Assembly: GCA_013215375.1 (NCBI GenBank)
Contig: JABSRB010000009.1
Span: 161,827 to 225,826, forward strand
DNA from: Oceanospirillaceae bacterium
GTDB taxonomy: Bacteria > Pseudomonadota > Gammaproteobacteria > Pseudomonadales > Balneatricaceae
DNA: 64,000 nt
Direction: 5' to 3'
The notes beneath the pieces are model-generated. The model was not told the origin of the DNA and did not search any database. It worked only from the letters and a program-made list of their open reading frames with translations. Shown here piece by piece: positions 25,844 through 33,638 of the stretch. The first letter of the stretch is position 1. Each line of letters starts with the position of its first letter. The position numbers and the translations under genes were made by a program.

Positions 25844-26527
25844 ATGAGCGTATGGAAAAGATTAGTATCAGCCGTTAAAGGTGGCGCCAACGAAGCCGCT
25901 GAAGCCATTGCCGATAACCAGGCATTGCGCATCCTCGATCAAGAAATTCGCGAAGCGAAAGAAGAGCTAAGAAGCTCTGATCACTCTCTTACGCAAATCA
26001 TGGCTAAACGTAAATTGGCACAGCAAAAAGTCGCTAGTTTCCAGAAGTCCGTGAGCGAATACGAAGCACACGCTAAATCAGCCAATGAGAAAGGCGATCA
26101 AGCACTGGCATTAGATTGCGCCCGTAAAGTGGTTGATATCCGTGGTCAAATGGATTCTGAACAGCAGTATGTTGATCAGTTCACTAAATCTGAAACCACA
26201 CTGCGTACTAACATCAGCCAGGCTAAAAACAACCTGCGCCGTATGGAGCAGCAAGTGGATATGGTAAAGGCAACTGAGTCGGTACAAAAAGCACAAGCTG
26301 CTGTCTCTTCACGCCATTTAGGTGCCAACGGTAAAATGAAAACTGCCGCTGAGTCTTTAACTCGTATTCAAGATCGCCAGAACCAGCGTCAAGCTGAAAT
26401 GGAAGCAGCATCAGAACTAGCTGCCGATGAGTCTGGAGACGAGTTAGAGAAACGCCTACAAAGCGCAGGCATCACCGGTAGTAACTCATCTGCAGATGAC
26501 GAGCTTGCCAGGATTCTTGGAAAGTAA
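25844..26527 (+). CDS. yjfJ: PspA/IM30-family protein
   Basis: Protein of 227 residues, mostly long coiled coil (residues about 25-190), with an N-terminal amphipathic segment (VWKRLVSAVKGGANEAAEAIADNQALRILDQEIREAK) typical of PspA, IM30 and Vipp1. Such proteins form rods or rings on membranes and protect them under stress. It is the YjfJ member, encoded with YjfI, a potassium channel and several membrane proteins rather than with pspF-pspBC. The C-terminal tail is acidic and Ser-rich. Confidence 0.9.
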   Translation: MSVWKRLVSAVKGGANEAAEAIADNQALRILDQEIREAKEELRSSDHSLTQIMAKRKLAQQKVASFQKSVSEYEAHAKSANEKGDQALALDCARKVVDIRGQMDSEQQYVDQFTKSETTLRTNISQAKNNLRRMEQQVDMVKATESVQKAQAAVSSRHLGANGKMKTAAESLTRIQDRQNQRQAEMEAASELAADESGDELEKRLQSAGITGSNSSADDELARILGK

Positions 26528-26534
26528 ATAATCA

Positions 26535-27569
26535 ATGACTTCATTTGATAAGATCCGCAAGGTCTTAGTTAAGTACTTTATTGATTTGCGATGGCAGAGT
26601 ATTTTCATTGCCATCGCAATCTATTTTGCAGCCAGTTGGCTGCTTCTTGCGTTATGTGGCGAAACAGACATCACCAGCGGTAGCAATTTCCTGTATTGGA
26701 TTATGGTCACCGCATCCACAGTCGGTTACGGAGATTTCTCCCCTACTACGGCTGCCGGTAAATTAGTCACAGCACTGTTTGTCATTCCCTTAGGATTGAG
26801 CATATTTGGTCTGGTTATTGGCCGTATCGCGACATTTGTCTCTCACCATTGGCGCAAAGGAGTATTAGGTTTGAAACCGCTTAACTATCAAGACCACCTG
26901 CTTATTATTGGCTGGAATGGTGCGCGCACTATGCAGTTAATTCGTCTGTTACTACAAGAGACGCAACAGAGCAATCCCGAGCAAAAAATAGCCTTGTGCG
27001 TCAGCGCAGACATAGAAAATCCGATGCCGGATAAAATCGGCTTTGTCAGAGTCAATAGCTTCAGTAACTTAGAAGATATGCAGCGCGCCAGCATTAGCGA
27101 AGCCAGCTGTATTATCATCGACAACCCTGAAGATGATGTCACTATGACCACCGCACTGTTTTGCGCACAGCAAAACCCAACGGCTCATACTATCGCCTAC
27201 TTTAAAGATGAGCATTTGGGTAGCCTATTAAAAAGCCACTGCCCTAACATCGAATGCATGCCCTCGGTCGCGGTTGAAATGCTGGCAAAGTCGGCCATGG
27301 ACCCAGGTTCTAGTGCACTACACCAACAGCTACTAGATTCAAACCGGGGCATGACGCAATATTCTATTACTTACAAAGGCGCGAAAAACACCGCCTTTGA
27401 AGCACTGTTTCACACTTTTAAACACCAGTACCAATCAACGTTGATCGGCGTTTGCGAAAAGGGCCAAGAAAATATCGAGCTAAACCCTAGCCTCGATAAA
27501 GAAATAACCCCCGGCAGCCGGCTGTTTTATATCGCCGCCAAGCGCATCAAAAATATAGATTGGAGCTAG
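26535..27569 (+). CDS. Two-TM potassium channel with RCK/TrkA-N-like domain
   Basis: Membrane protein of 344 residues. TM1 is FIAIAIYFAASWLLLAL. The pore loop carries the K+ selectivity filter TVGYGD (62-67), and TM2 is KLVTALFVIPLGLSIFGLVIG. The cytoplasmic part begins HLLIIGWNGARTMQLI, a degenerate Rossmann nucleotide loop of an RCK domain, and continues into a second RCK-like lobe. It lies between yjfJ and yjfK with 7-8 bp gaps, so it is part of the operon. As far as I know, the E. coli yjf cluster lacks this gene. Confidence 0.88.
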   Translation: MTSFDKIRKVLVKYFIDLRWQSIFIAIAIYFAASWLLLALCGETDITSGSNFLYWIMVTASTVGYGDFSPTTAAGKLVTALFVIPLGLSIFGLVIGRIATFVSHHWRKGVLGLKPLNYQDHLLIIGWNGARTMQLIRLLLQETQQSNPEQKIALCVSADIENPMPDKIGFVRVNSFSNLEDMQRASISEASCIIIDNPEDDVTMTTALFCAQQNPTAHTIAYFKDEHLGSLLKSHCPNIECMPSVAVEMLAKSAMDPGSSALHQQLLDSNRGMTQYSITYKGAKNTAFEALFHTFKHQYQSTLIGVCEKGQENIELNPSLDKEITPGSRLFYIAAKRIKNIDWS

Positions 27570-27577
27570 GAGCGAAT

Positions 27578-28231
27578 ATGTTCAAAAAATGGTTTGGAAA
27601 AAAAGAAGTGCCTGAGGTAAAAGACCTAGCACCTGAGATTATGGGTTTAAGAATTGGCGGAGCCTTTGAGTTAGATAGCTTAAAATTACGCTTAATTGAA
27701 CCTGATTTAATTATTGAAGGCGCGGCAGCTACTCACTTAATACAAGCGGTTGGTGTGGTTAAGTTGGATGACACTACGACCGTGCTTCGCTATTACACTG
27801 ACGATGACGGCTTTATTCAAGTACTGCTTGAAGGCGGCATGAGCGAAAATCACATCAGTGATGTAAAACTCTGGTATTACTACGACACTAAAAGTATCGC
27901 CAGTGATCAACAGTGGGATCAAGTCTTAAGCAGCGGCATTAGTCAGGGTGAAATTGAGCTGGAAGGAAATAACTACAGCGCTGTCTGGGAAAATGCCACT
28001 GATCAAATATCTGCCCCTGTCGCCATGACAGAAAAAACTTACGCGCAAGATGGCAGCACTGCCCAGACCGATCAATTTAGCATGTTGTACGAGCGTGAAA
28101 TAAAAGAAGGCTTTTTTGAATACGTGATGTTCAGTGGTGAAGAGAAAATCATCGACAATCGTGCCGATCGCTGTCTGGTTAAAGCCACCGGTTTTGACTT
28201 GCAGCCAGCCGATATCGATATCATAGGTTAA
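27578..28231 (+). CDS. yjfK: YjfK family protein (DUF2491)
   Basis: Soluble protein of 217 residues starting MFKKWFGKKE, with IMGLRIGGAFELDSLKLRLIE, LRYYTDDDGFIQVLLEGG, VKLWYYYDT and YEREIKEGFFEYVMFSGEE, matching DUF2491/YjfK. The start ATG 27578 follows AGGAGCG at 5 nt. Its molecular function is unknown. It is encoded between the channel and the DUF350 membrane protein. Confidence 0.85.
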   Translation: MFKKWFGKKEVPEVKDLAPEIMGLRIGGAFELDSLKLRLIEPDLIIEGAAATHLIQAVGVVKLDDTTTVLRYYTDDDGFIQVLLEGGMSENHISDVKLWYYYDTKSIASDQQWDQVLSSGISQGEIELEGNNYSAVWENATDQISAPVAMTEKTYAQDGSTAQTDQFSMLYEREIKEGFFEYVMFSGEEKIIDNRADRCLVKATGFDLQPADIDIIG

Positions 28232-28327
28232 GCAGACAATTTATTCACTTTTATTAGGGGTTTAAATGGCTTAAACTCCGCGCAGAGCACATATAAAGTA
28301 CCTACATAAATTACAGGAGTTACACAC

Positions 28328-28744
28328 ATGGAAGCCATTCAAGCTTCGCTACTTGGTCTCATCGACTTTTCCAGCTACTTCGCCGTCTCCATCATACTGC
28401 TACTGGCCTTTAAATTCGTTTACACCCTCATCACGCCACAAGATGAGTGGAAGTTAGTAAAAGAAGAGCAAAATACCGCGGCCGCGATTGGTTTCATGGG
28501 TGCTGTCATAGGTTTTTCTCTGGCGCTGGCCAGTGCTGCATCAAACTCAGAATCCCTGATCGATTTTGTTGTTTGGGGCATAGTCGCCTTAATTGCGCAA
28601 ACCATTGCCTTCGCCATCGTGCGTTTTATCTTCATGCCAAAAATCGTACAGCGTATCAACGATAATGAAGTATCTGCAGGTATTGTGCTTGGCGGCACCT
28701 CAATCGCTGTCGGTTTATTAAACGCAGCCTGCATGACTTACTAG
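28328..28744 (+). CDS. yjfL: DUF350 inner-membrane protein
   Basis: Protein of 138 residues with four predicted TM helices in two similar halves, as in DUF350: YFAVSIILLLAFKFVYTLIT, AAAIGFMGAVIGFSLALASA, FVVWGIVALIAQTIAFAIVRF and VLGGTSIAVGLLNAACM. The sequence NTAAAIGFMGAVIGFSLALA is the family core. A 96-bp gap separates it from yjfK, with an ATTACAGGAG ribosome site at the end. Confidence 0.88.
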   Translation: MEAIQASLLGLIDFSSYFAVSIILLLAFKFVYTLITPQDEWKLVKEEQNTAAAIGFMGAVIGFSLALASAASNSESLIDFVVWGIVALIAQTIAFAIVRFIFMPKIVQRINDNEVSAGIVLGGTSIAVGLLNAACMTY

Positions 28745-28753
28745 GAGCCGATG

Positions 28754-29365
28754 ATGAAAAGGACTCAGAATATAGACCTAGGGGCGATGCGCAAAGCGCC
28801 CAAGTTATTCGCCTTTAAGCCCTTAGCCTTTGCTGTCACAGCAGGCACTTTAATCGGCTGTAGCGATAACTCCGAGCAGGCGCAAATTTTCACCAGCGCC
28901 GATGAGTGTGTAAGCAACAATCCCAATCAAGTTGAGCAATGTCAGCTCGCCTACAAAGAGGCAGTTGATGAAGCGGTTAAAAGTGGCCCAAAATACAGCA
29001 ATGCAGACGCTTGTGCGGCAGATTTTGGACCGCAAAATTGCGCCTCATATACCAGTTCTAACAATCAGAGTTTCTTTATGCCGCTGATGGCTGGCTATAT
29101 GCTCAGCTCACTGGTCAATGGCGGGTTCCGCTCAGCGCCTCTGTATACTTCGTATTCGAGATACTCCCCTGCCTACGGTAAGTGGACTTCAACTGACGGC
29201 AATTTGTTCGGCAGTACGCGCAATAGAAATGTACGCGTTGGCAACAAGGCCTTTAATCCCAAGCCCGCGGTTAAGCGCACCATGTCTCGCGGTGGTTTTG
29301 GCTCGACTATTTCGGCCAAATCTAGCTTTTCTGGCAAATCTTCACGCAGCAGCTGGGGCGGCTAA
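28754..29365 (+). CDS. yjfM: DUF1190 family protein, probable lipoprotein
   Basis: Protein of about 203 residues. An N-terminal hydrophobic stretch ends in a lipobox-like LIGC (AVTAGTLIGCSDNSEQ). Then come a Cys-rich conserved part (FTSADECVSNNPNQVEQCQLAYKEAV and ADACAADFGPQNC) and a Ser/Gly/Arg-rich tail. This matches YjfM/YgiB (DUF1190). ATG 28754 is preferred over ATG 28751 by spacing from AGGAG. The next gene starts directly after the stop (TAAATG). Confidence 0.85.
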   Translation: MKRTQNIDLGAMRKAPKLFAFKPLAFAVTAGTLIGCSDNSEQAQIFTSADECVSNNPNQVEQCQLAYKEAVDEAVKSGPKYSNADACAADFGPQNCASYTSSNNQSFFMPLMAGYMLSSLVNGGFRSAPLYTSYSRYSPAYGKWTSTDGNLFGSTRNRNVRVGNKAFNPKPAVKRTMSRGGFGSTISAKSSFSGKSSRSSWGG

Positions 29366-30529
29366 ATGTTTCGCTCAATTATTAAACAACGACCTAACTG
29401 GCGCGAGAGCGCCAGCGAGTATGGTTTCACCTACCACACTATGCATGGCGAAGCCTACTGGGATGAAAGCGCTTACTACCAGTTCTCCCTCGAGCAAATC
29501 GAACGCGATATAGAGACTCCCACCCAAGAGCTACATCAAATGTGTCTTGCCGTGGTCGATAAAGTGGTTAGCGATCAACAATTGCTAGAAAAATTTCAAA
29601 TACCGAGCAATCACTGGGACTATATTCGTAACTCTTGGCTAGCGGGAGAGCCCTCGCTCTATTCAAGAATGGATCTAGTTTACGGTGGCAGTGGTCACGC
29701 TAAGCTCTATGAAAACAACGCAGACACCCCTACCAGCCTCTATGAGACAGGTTTCTGGCAATGGCTGTGGCTTGAAGACCAAGTCAATGCCGGCAAACTC
29801 AGCCGCAAAGCCGATCAATACAACTCACTGCAGGAAAAACTAGTCAACCGTTTTGCCCAGTTAAAATTACAGCACCCCGCTGAGACCTTATATTTTTCCT
29901 GCTGCAAAGACACCGACGAAGATCGCGGCACGGTGCAATACCTCGAAGATTGCGCACAGGCAGCGGGAGTTACCTGCAAATTTATCTACGTCGAAGACAT
30001 TGGCCTCTCGGCTGATAACTGCTTCACCGACTTAGATAACTTAGCCATCACTTGGATGTTCAAACTCTATCCATGGGAGTTTATGTTGCGCGAAGAGTTT
30101 GGCGATAATCTAGCCCAGAGCAACGTCTCTTGGATTGAACCTCCCTGGAAATCTGTACTCTCTAATAAAGCACTATTGCCGATGCTGTGGAAGATGTTCC
30201 CAAATCATCCCAATTTATTACCGACATTTTTTGAAGATGAGCTACAAGACAGCCAATTGAAAAACTATGTTAAAAAACCCATTTTTGCCCGCGAAGGCGC
30301 TAATATCAGCATTCATTTAGCTGGCAAAGAAGTTTATTCATCACCGGGCCCATACGGAGATGAAGGTTACATTTACCAAGAATATTCACCACTACCGGCC
30401 TTTGGCGACAACTTCACCTTGATCGGCTCCTGGCTAGTCGATGATCAACCAGCGGGCATTTCAGTGCGTGAGGATAAAAACAAAATTACCCAAGATTTAT
30501 CCCGTTATATGCCACACATTATTTTATAA
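29366..30529 (+). CDS. yjfC: Glutathionylspermidine synthase-like ATP-grasp amidoligase
   Basis: Protein of 387 residues of the YjfC/YgiC family, homologous to the synthetase half of glutathionylspermidine synthase. Diagnostic parts are RMDLVYGGSGHAKLYENNADTPTSLYETG, ITWMFKLYPWEFMLREEFG, NVSWIEPPWKSVLSNKALLPMLW and KKPIFAREGANISI. It should form an amide bond using ATP. The amidase half is absent, and the real substrates are not known for this branch. It follows yjfM with no gap, as ygiC follows ygiB in E. coli. Confidence 0.9.
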   Translation: MFRSIIKQRPNWRESASEYGFTYHTMHGEAYWDESAYYQFSLEQIERDIETPTQELHQMCLAVVDKVVSDQQLLEKFQIPSNHWDYIRNSWLAGEPSLYSRMDLVYGGSGHAKLYENNADTPTSLYETGFWQWLWLEDQVNAGKLSRKADQYNSLQEKLVNRFAQLKLQHPAETLYFSCCKDTDEDRGTVQYLEDCAQAAGVTCKFIYVEDIGLSADNCFTDLDNLAITWMFKLYPWEFMLREEFGDNLAQSNVSWIEPPWKSVLSNKALLPMLWKMFPNHPNLLPTFFEDELQDSQLKNYVKKPIFAREGANISIHLAGKEVYSSPGPYGDEGYIYQEYSPLPAFGDNFTLIGSWLVDDQPAGISVREDKNKITQDLSRYMPHIIL

Positions 30530-30544
30530 ACAATCGAGAATTCA

Positions 30545-31105
30545 ATGGCGACCCAATCAACAGACATGTCTTTTAAACAGCAATTTAACTTAGTGTTAGT
30601 GCTGTCATTAATCATTGCCGCCATTGAAGTGATCAATTTATTAACGGGGCGCACCCTCAATCAATTTGGTCTTATTCCCAGAGATGCTGCCGGTTTATTA
30701 GGGGTTATCACCGCCCCGCTACTACACGGCAGTATCTGGCATTTTTTGTCTAACATCATCCCCTTTGCCGTATTCAGTTTTTTACTGTTACAACACGGCA
30801 CCAGTCGCTACCTGCAAGTCACTATTATCTGCACGGTGGTCAGTGGTGTTCTGGTTTGGATATTTGCTCGCAGCGCTATCCACGTTGGTGCCAGCGGCCT
30901 TATCTATGGCTACTTCGGCTATTTGGTACTAGCGGGCTTTCTCTCTAAAAAATTCAAACTGATTCTAATTTCACTGTTTGTTGGCATCGCCTATGGCACC
31001 TTAATCTTTGGCGTACTACCTGTGAGCCGCTATATTTCGTGGGAGAGCCATTTGTTTGGTTTGTTAGTAGGTTTGGGCTGCGCATATACTATGCATAAGA
31101 AATAG
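30545..31105 (+). CDS. Rhomboid-family intramembrane serine protease
   Basis: Integral membrane protein of 186 residues with about six TM helices. The catalytic pair is readable: Ser117 in HVGASGLIYGYFGY and His169 in SWESHLFGLLVG. His66 and Asn70 in HGSIWHFLSN form the oxyanion region. It lies 15 bp after yjfC and so probably ends the operon. Its presence beside a PspA-family system is notable, since rhomboids cut transmembrane helices. Confidence 0.9.
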   Translation: MATQSTDMSFKQQFNLVLVLSLIIAAIEVINLLTGRTLNQFGLIPRDAAGLLGVITAPLLHGSIWHFLSNIIPFAVFSFLLLQHGTSRYLQVTIICTVVSGVLVWIFARSAIHVGASGLIYGYFGYLVLAGFLSKKFKLILISLFVGIAYGTLIFGVLPVSRYISWESHLFGLLVGLGCAYTMHKK

Positions 31106-31146
31106 TTTGATTAGTCGGTCGCGGTAGATGATACATCCAACAACCT

Positions 31147-31175
31147 GATAAGGCGTCGCCTGCGCGACGCCTATC
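31147..31175. terminator. Bidirectional terminator between rhomboid and convergent gene
   Basis: GAT(A)AGGCGTCGC, loop CTGC, GCGACGCCTATC with one bulged A. The GC-rich stem sits between two converging genes. TTTA follows on the plus strand. Confidence 0.65.
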
Positions 31176-31183
31176 TTTAGGTA

Positions 31184-31672
31184 TTAAGCGGTTTTAGCCT
31201 CAATTAATGAGCGTATTATTTCAATAACTTCATAGGCTTCTTCTTCAGTAATATTTTGACCTTCAATAATTGATCTTTTGAAAGAAAAAGCGCCAACCCA
31301 GCCCGATGCTTCGACCACACCCACTGTTAAGCTTTTATTTAGAAAATAATAGAGGGGGCCAATGATAAGTCCACTGAAAAATACTGGCGTTAATGCTACC
31401 GTTAAAAACAATGCCATTTTCCAAGGCTTCTCATAACCATAATATGCTGAAGTAATAGAGTTTAAAGGAATAATCCTTTTCTCTTGCCCTGCAAGTGACG
31501 ATGAAGTGAACTTGATTAAATTATCTTTAATTTCTATTTCATTGGTTGGATCAATTTTAAATAACGATAAAACCCATGATAAAAGCCCGGATTCACGACC
31601 AACAAGATGAACAAAATCACCATTCTCATTGGGTGTTTTACCAGCGTACCACTTCTTAATTACTAACGACAT
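31184..31672 (-). CDS. Hypothetical membrane protein with PH-like domain
   Basis: I do not recognise a named family. The protein of about 162 residues begins with a soluble part (VIKKWYAGKTPNENGDFVHLVGRESGLLSWVLSLF, IEIKDNLIKFTSSSLAGQEKRIIPLNSITSAYYGY), which reads like a bacterial PH-domain module. Then come a TM hairpin (ALFLTVALTPVFFSGLIIGPLYYFL) and a C-terminal helix (TEEEAYEVIEIIRSLIE). Start ATG 31672 follows AAGGGAA at 9 nt. It converges on the rhomboid gene. Confidence 0.65.
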   Translation of the reverse strand: MSLVIKKWYAGKTPNENGDFVHLVGRESGLLSWVLSLFKIDPTNEIEIKDNLIKFTSSSLAGQEKRIIPLNSITSAYYGYEKPWKMALFLTVALTPVFFSGLIIGPLYYFLNKSLTVGVVEASGWVGAFSFKRSIIEGQNITEEEAYEVIEIIRSLIEAKTA

Positions 31673-31863
31673 GTAGTCAATTCCCTTTACTTTTAATATA
31701 AAATTGTTACTAATTACAGACATTTATGAAAATAACTAGCAACAGACTGATTCACAAACACTTTATACTTTATTTAGCATTTAAACACCCGTAAAAAACC
31801 TTAATTTGAATTAACTTACTTCCATAAAATTCAAGAGCTTATTAGGTTTTACCAACACTCGCA

Positions 31864-32076
31864 CCTTAAAACCTTTTTCTACCACAGAGATCACAGAAGC
31901 GCTGCGCTACACAGAGAAAACAATTAATAAAAGTCTTATAAACTTTTCTCTTTTCTCTTTGCTCTCGGTGTCCTCTGTGGTGAACATTTCTTTTTGTTTG
32001 TAATCTTTAAGCTCGTAGCTCGTAGCTCGTAGCTCGTAGCTCGTAGCTCGTAGCTCGTAGCTCGTAGCTCGTAGCT
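31864..32076. repeat. Dispersed repeat, copy 2, with longer AGCTCGT heptamer array
   Basis: Starts CCTTAAAACCTTTTTCTACC, continues ACAGAGATCACAGA, has the inverse CGGTGTCCTCTGTGGTG, then about 9.6 tandem AGCTCGT units at 32010-32076. Parts and order equal those at 7621-7803, but there are two more heptamers. The minus-strand reading frame through the array (repeating SYELRAT) is a by-product of the repeat. Confidence 0.8.
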
Positions 32077-32129
32077 TTTAATTTTTAAGCTCGCAACTGG
32101 AAACTCATAGCTTATTGCTTTTACTTTCA

Positions 32130-32156
32130 ATATTGTATATTATGAATATACAATAT
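32130..32156. promoter_or_regulatory. 27-bp perfect palindrome, putative BigR/SqrR-type operator
   Basis: ATATTGTATATT-ATG-AATATACAATAT: 12-bp perfect arms, 19 bp before the first YeeE/YedE gene. AT-rich palindromes of this kind are bound by BigR/YgaV repressors, and a BigR-like gene ends this operon. Confidence 0.7.
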
Positions 32157-32175
32157 AAATTCAGAGACATTATCA

Positions 32176-32592
32176 ATGATCAATTACGCTCAATTCACCC
32201 CTGTAAGCGCCATGCTTGGCGGCGCTTTAATTGGACTCTCCTGCTTGTTACTGCTGCTGGTTAACGGTCGCATCGCCGGCATATCGGGTATTACTGGCCA
32301 AATATTAAATAAACCTAGCCGCTCTAACTTGTGGGCCTGGATATTTATTGCAGGTTTATTAGCGGGCGCAATACTAGGCGTTCGCACGATGAACATTGCT
32401 CCACCAGTGATGGATCTATCTTGGATAAACATCATTACTGCAGGCTTGTTAGTCGGTATCGGCACTAAATTGGGTTCGGGCTGCACTTCTGGTCACGGTA
32501 TCTGTGGTATCGGTAGGTTCTCAAAACGCTCTATTGTCGCTACCTGCACTTTTTTAATCAGCGGCATTATTAGCCTCTATCTCACCAAATAA
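32176..32592 (+). CDS. YeeE/YedE family sulfur-compound transporter, first half
   Basis: Membrane protein of 138 residues with about four TM segments and the family motif GSGCTSGHGICGIGRFSKRS, whose cysteine acts in thiosulfate or sulfide-sulfur transfer in TsuA-type channels. With the next gene it makes a split version of the single long TsuA/YeeE. Probable role: moving sulfur compounds across the inner membrane. It is first in an operon ending with a persulfide-sensor repressor. Confidence 0.82.
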   Translation: MINYAQFTPVSAMLGGALIGLSCLLLLLVNGRIAGISGITGQILNKPSRSNLWAWIFIAGLLAGAILGVRTMNIAPPVMDLSWINIITAGLLVGIGTKLGSGCTSGHGICGIGRFSKRSIVATCTFLISGIISLYLTK

Positions 32593-32603
32593 GAAGACTT
32601 TTC

Positions 32604-33053
32604 ATGCCATTACTCAAATCAAAGCAGCTATTTTTTTACCTATCCGTGTTTATTGCCGGGGCCATCTTTGCCATAGGCTTACAAGTAGCCGCCATGGTCG
32701 ACCCCAACAAAGTAAAAGGTTTTCTAGATATCACCGGAGCTTGGGACCCAAGTTTGGCGCTGGTACTCTTTTCGGCACTAGTCGTGTTTACAGTGGGCTT
32801 TAAGTTGCTTATTGCGCCCAAGATAGCGCAAAATGACTCGCCGATATTAAGCGACACCTTCTGCTTACCGACGCGCAAAGACTTAGATAAACCACTGATC
32901 GTCGGTGCTATTTTGTTTGGTGCAGGCTGGGGAATTTCAGGATTGTGCCCGGGGCCTACCATTGTCAATTTAGTACACTTTGATGCAAAAATTATGCTGT
33001 TTTTTGTGGTGATGTTACTCGCCATGAAACTCACCGGCTTCATAAAACGCTAA
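32604..33053 (+). CDS. YeeE/YedE family sulfur-compound transporter, second half
   Basis: Membrane protein of 149 residues with about four TM segments and the second family motif GAGWGISGLCPGPTIVNL, including the conserved Cys-Pro-Gly-Pro. It lies 11 bp after the first half. Such pairs occur next to BigR-type regulators in many proteobacteria. No rhodanese or ETHE1 gene is present here. Confidence 0.82.
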   Translation: MPLLKSKQLFFYLSVFIAGAIFAIGLQVAAMVDPNKVKGFLDITGAWDPSLALVLFSALVVFTVGFKLLIAPKIAQNDSPILSDTFCLPTRKDLDKPLIVGAILFGAGWGISGLCPGPTIVNLVHFDAKIMLFFVVMLLAMKLTGFIKR

Positions 33054-33086
33054 CCACCTCCAGAATTCACAGAGTAGATTATTTGT

Positions 33087-33383
33087 ATGCAAGATTTTTC
33101 GTCACTGGCTGATAGCGCAGAAAAAGCCACTTCACTGCTGAAACTTCTCGCCAACAAAAACCGCCTGATGATCCTCTGCTCGCTAATAGACGGGGAGTTG
33201 AGCGTTAAGGAACTGAATGAGCGCATCCCTATTGCCCAGTCTTCCCTCTCTCAGCAATTAGCTTGGCTGCGCAATGCGCAGCTGGTTAAAACACGTCGCG
33301 AAGCACAAAGTATTTTCTATTCACTGGATAGCCCTGAGGCTGAAAAAATAATCCTCAGCTTATACCAAATATATTGTGCCTAA
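33087..33383 (+). CDS. ArsR-family persulfide-sensing repressor, BigR/SqrR/YgaV-like
   Basis: Winged-helix protein of 98 residues: LKLLANKNRLMILCSLIDGELSVKELNERIPIAQSSLSQQLAWLRNAQLVKTRREAQSIFYSL. Two cysteines match the sensor pair of BigR/SqrR: Cys31 in MILCSL and Cys97 in the last residues IYCA. By family knowledge, reactive sulfur links the two and releases the DNA. It is encoded last in its own target operon, with the palindrome at 32130-32156 as likely operator. Confidence 0.85.
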   Translation: MQDFSSLADSAEKATSLLKLLANKNRLMILCSLIDGELSVKELNERIPIAQSSLSQQLAWLRNAQLVKTRREAQSIFYSLDSPEAEKIILSLYQIYCA

Positions 33384-33493
33384 GCGATAGTGAGCAATTA
33401 AAGCAGCCCGTATTCCCTGGCTTATTTATAGCTTCATCTGCATCCAGCACCCTACCTTTACACCCTTTCATTTAGACCCTTGCGTTCACATAG

Positions 33494-33549
33494 TCGTCAC
33501 AATTCTGTCATTTATCGATAACAAAACCGTCACATATCACTCCTAAAAT
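33494..33549 (+). promoter_or_regulatory. Two tandem Pho boxes and -10 element before ppk
   Basis: Four heptamers at exact 11-bp spacing: TCGTCAC (33494), CTGTCAT (33505), CGATAAC (33516) and CCGTCAC (33527), with AT-rich 4-bp spacers. This matches the PhoB consensus (CTGTCAT repeats). A TAAAAT at 33544-33549 lies 10 bp after the last repeat, where PhoB promoters have their -10. The rest of 33384-33638 holds only the ppk leader. Confidence 0.82.
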
Positions 33550-33638
33550 ATTCAGCATCCCAAGCACGGGAGATTCCCTTTCTTTGATAACATTGGCGAG
33601 CACCACAATGCCAATGTCCGTATTTTAAAAGAGACATT

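Noticed and set aside
31936..32130. Minus-strand frame with a repeating SYELRAT peptide
   Set aside because: It is only the translation of the AGCTCGT heptamer array. There is no ribosome site, and the same array elsewhere (7751-7803) does not keep the frame.
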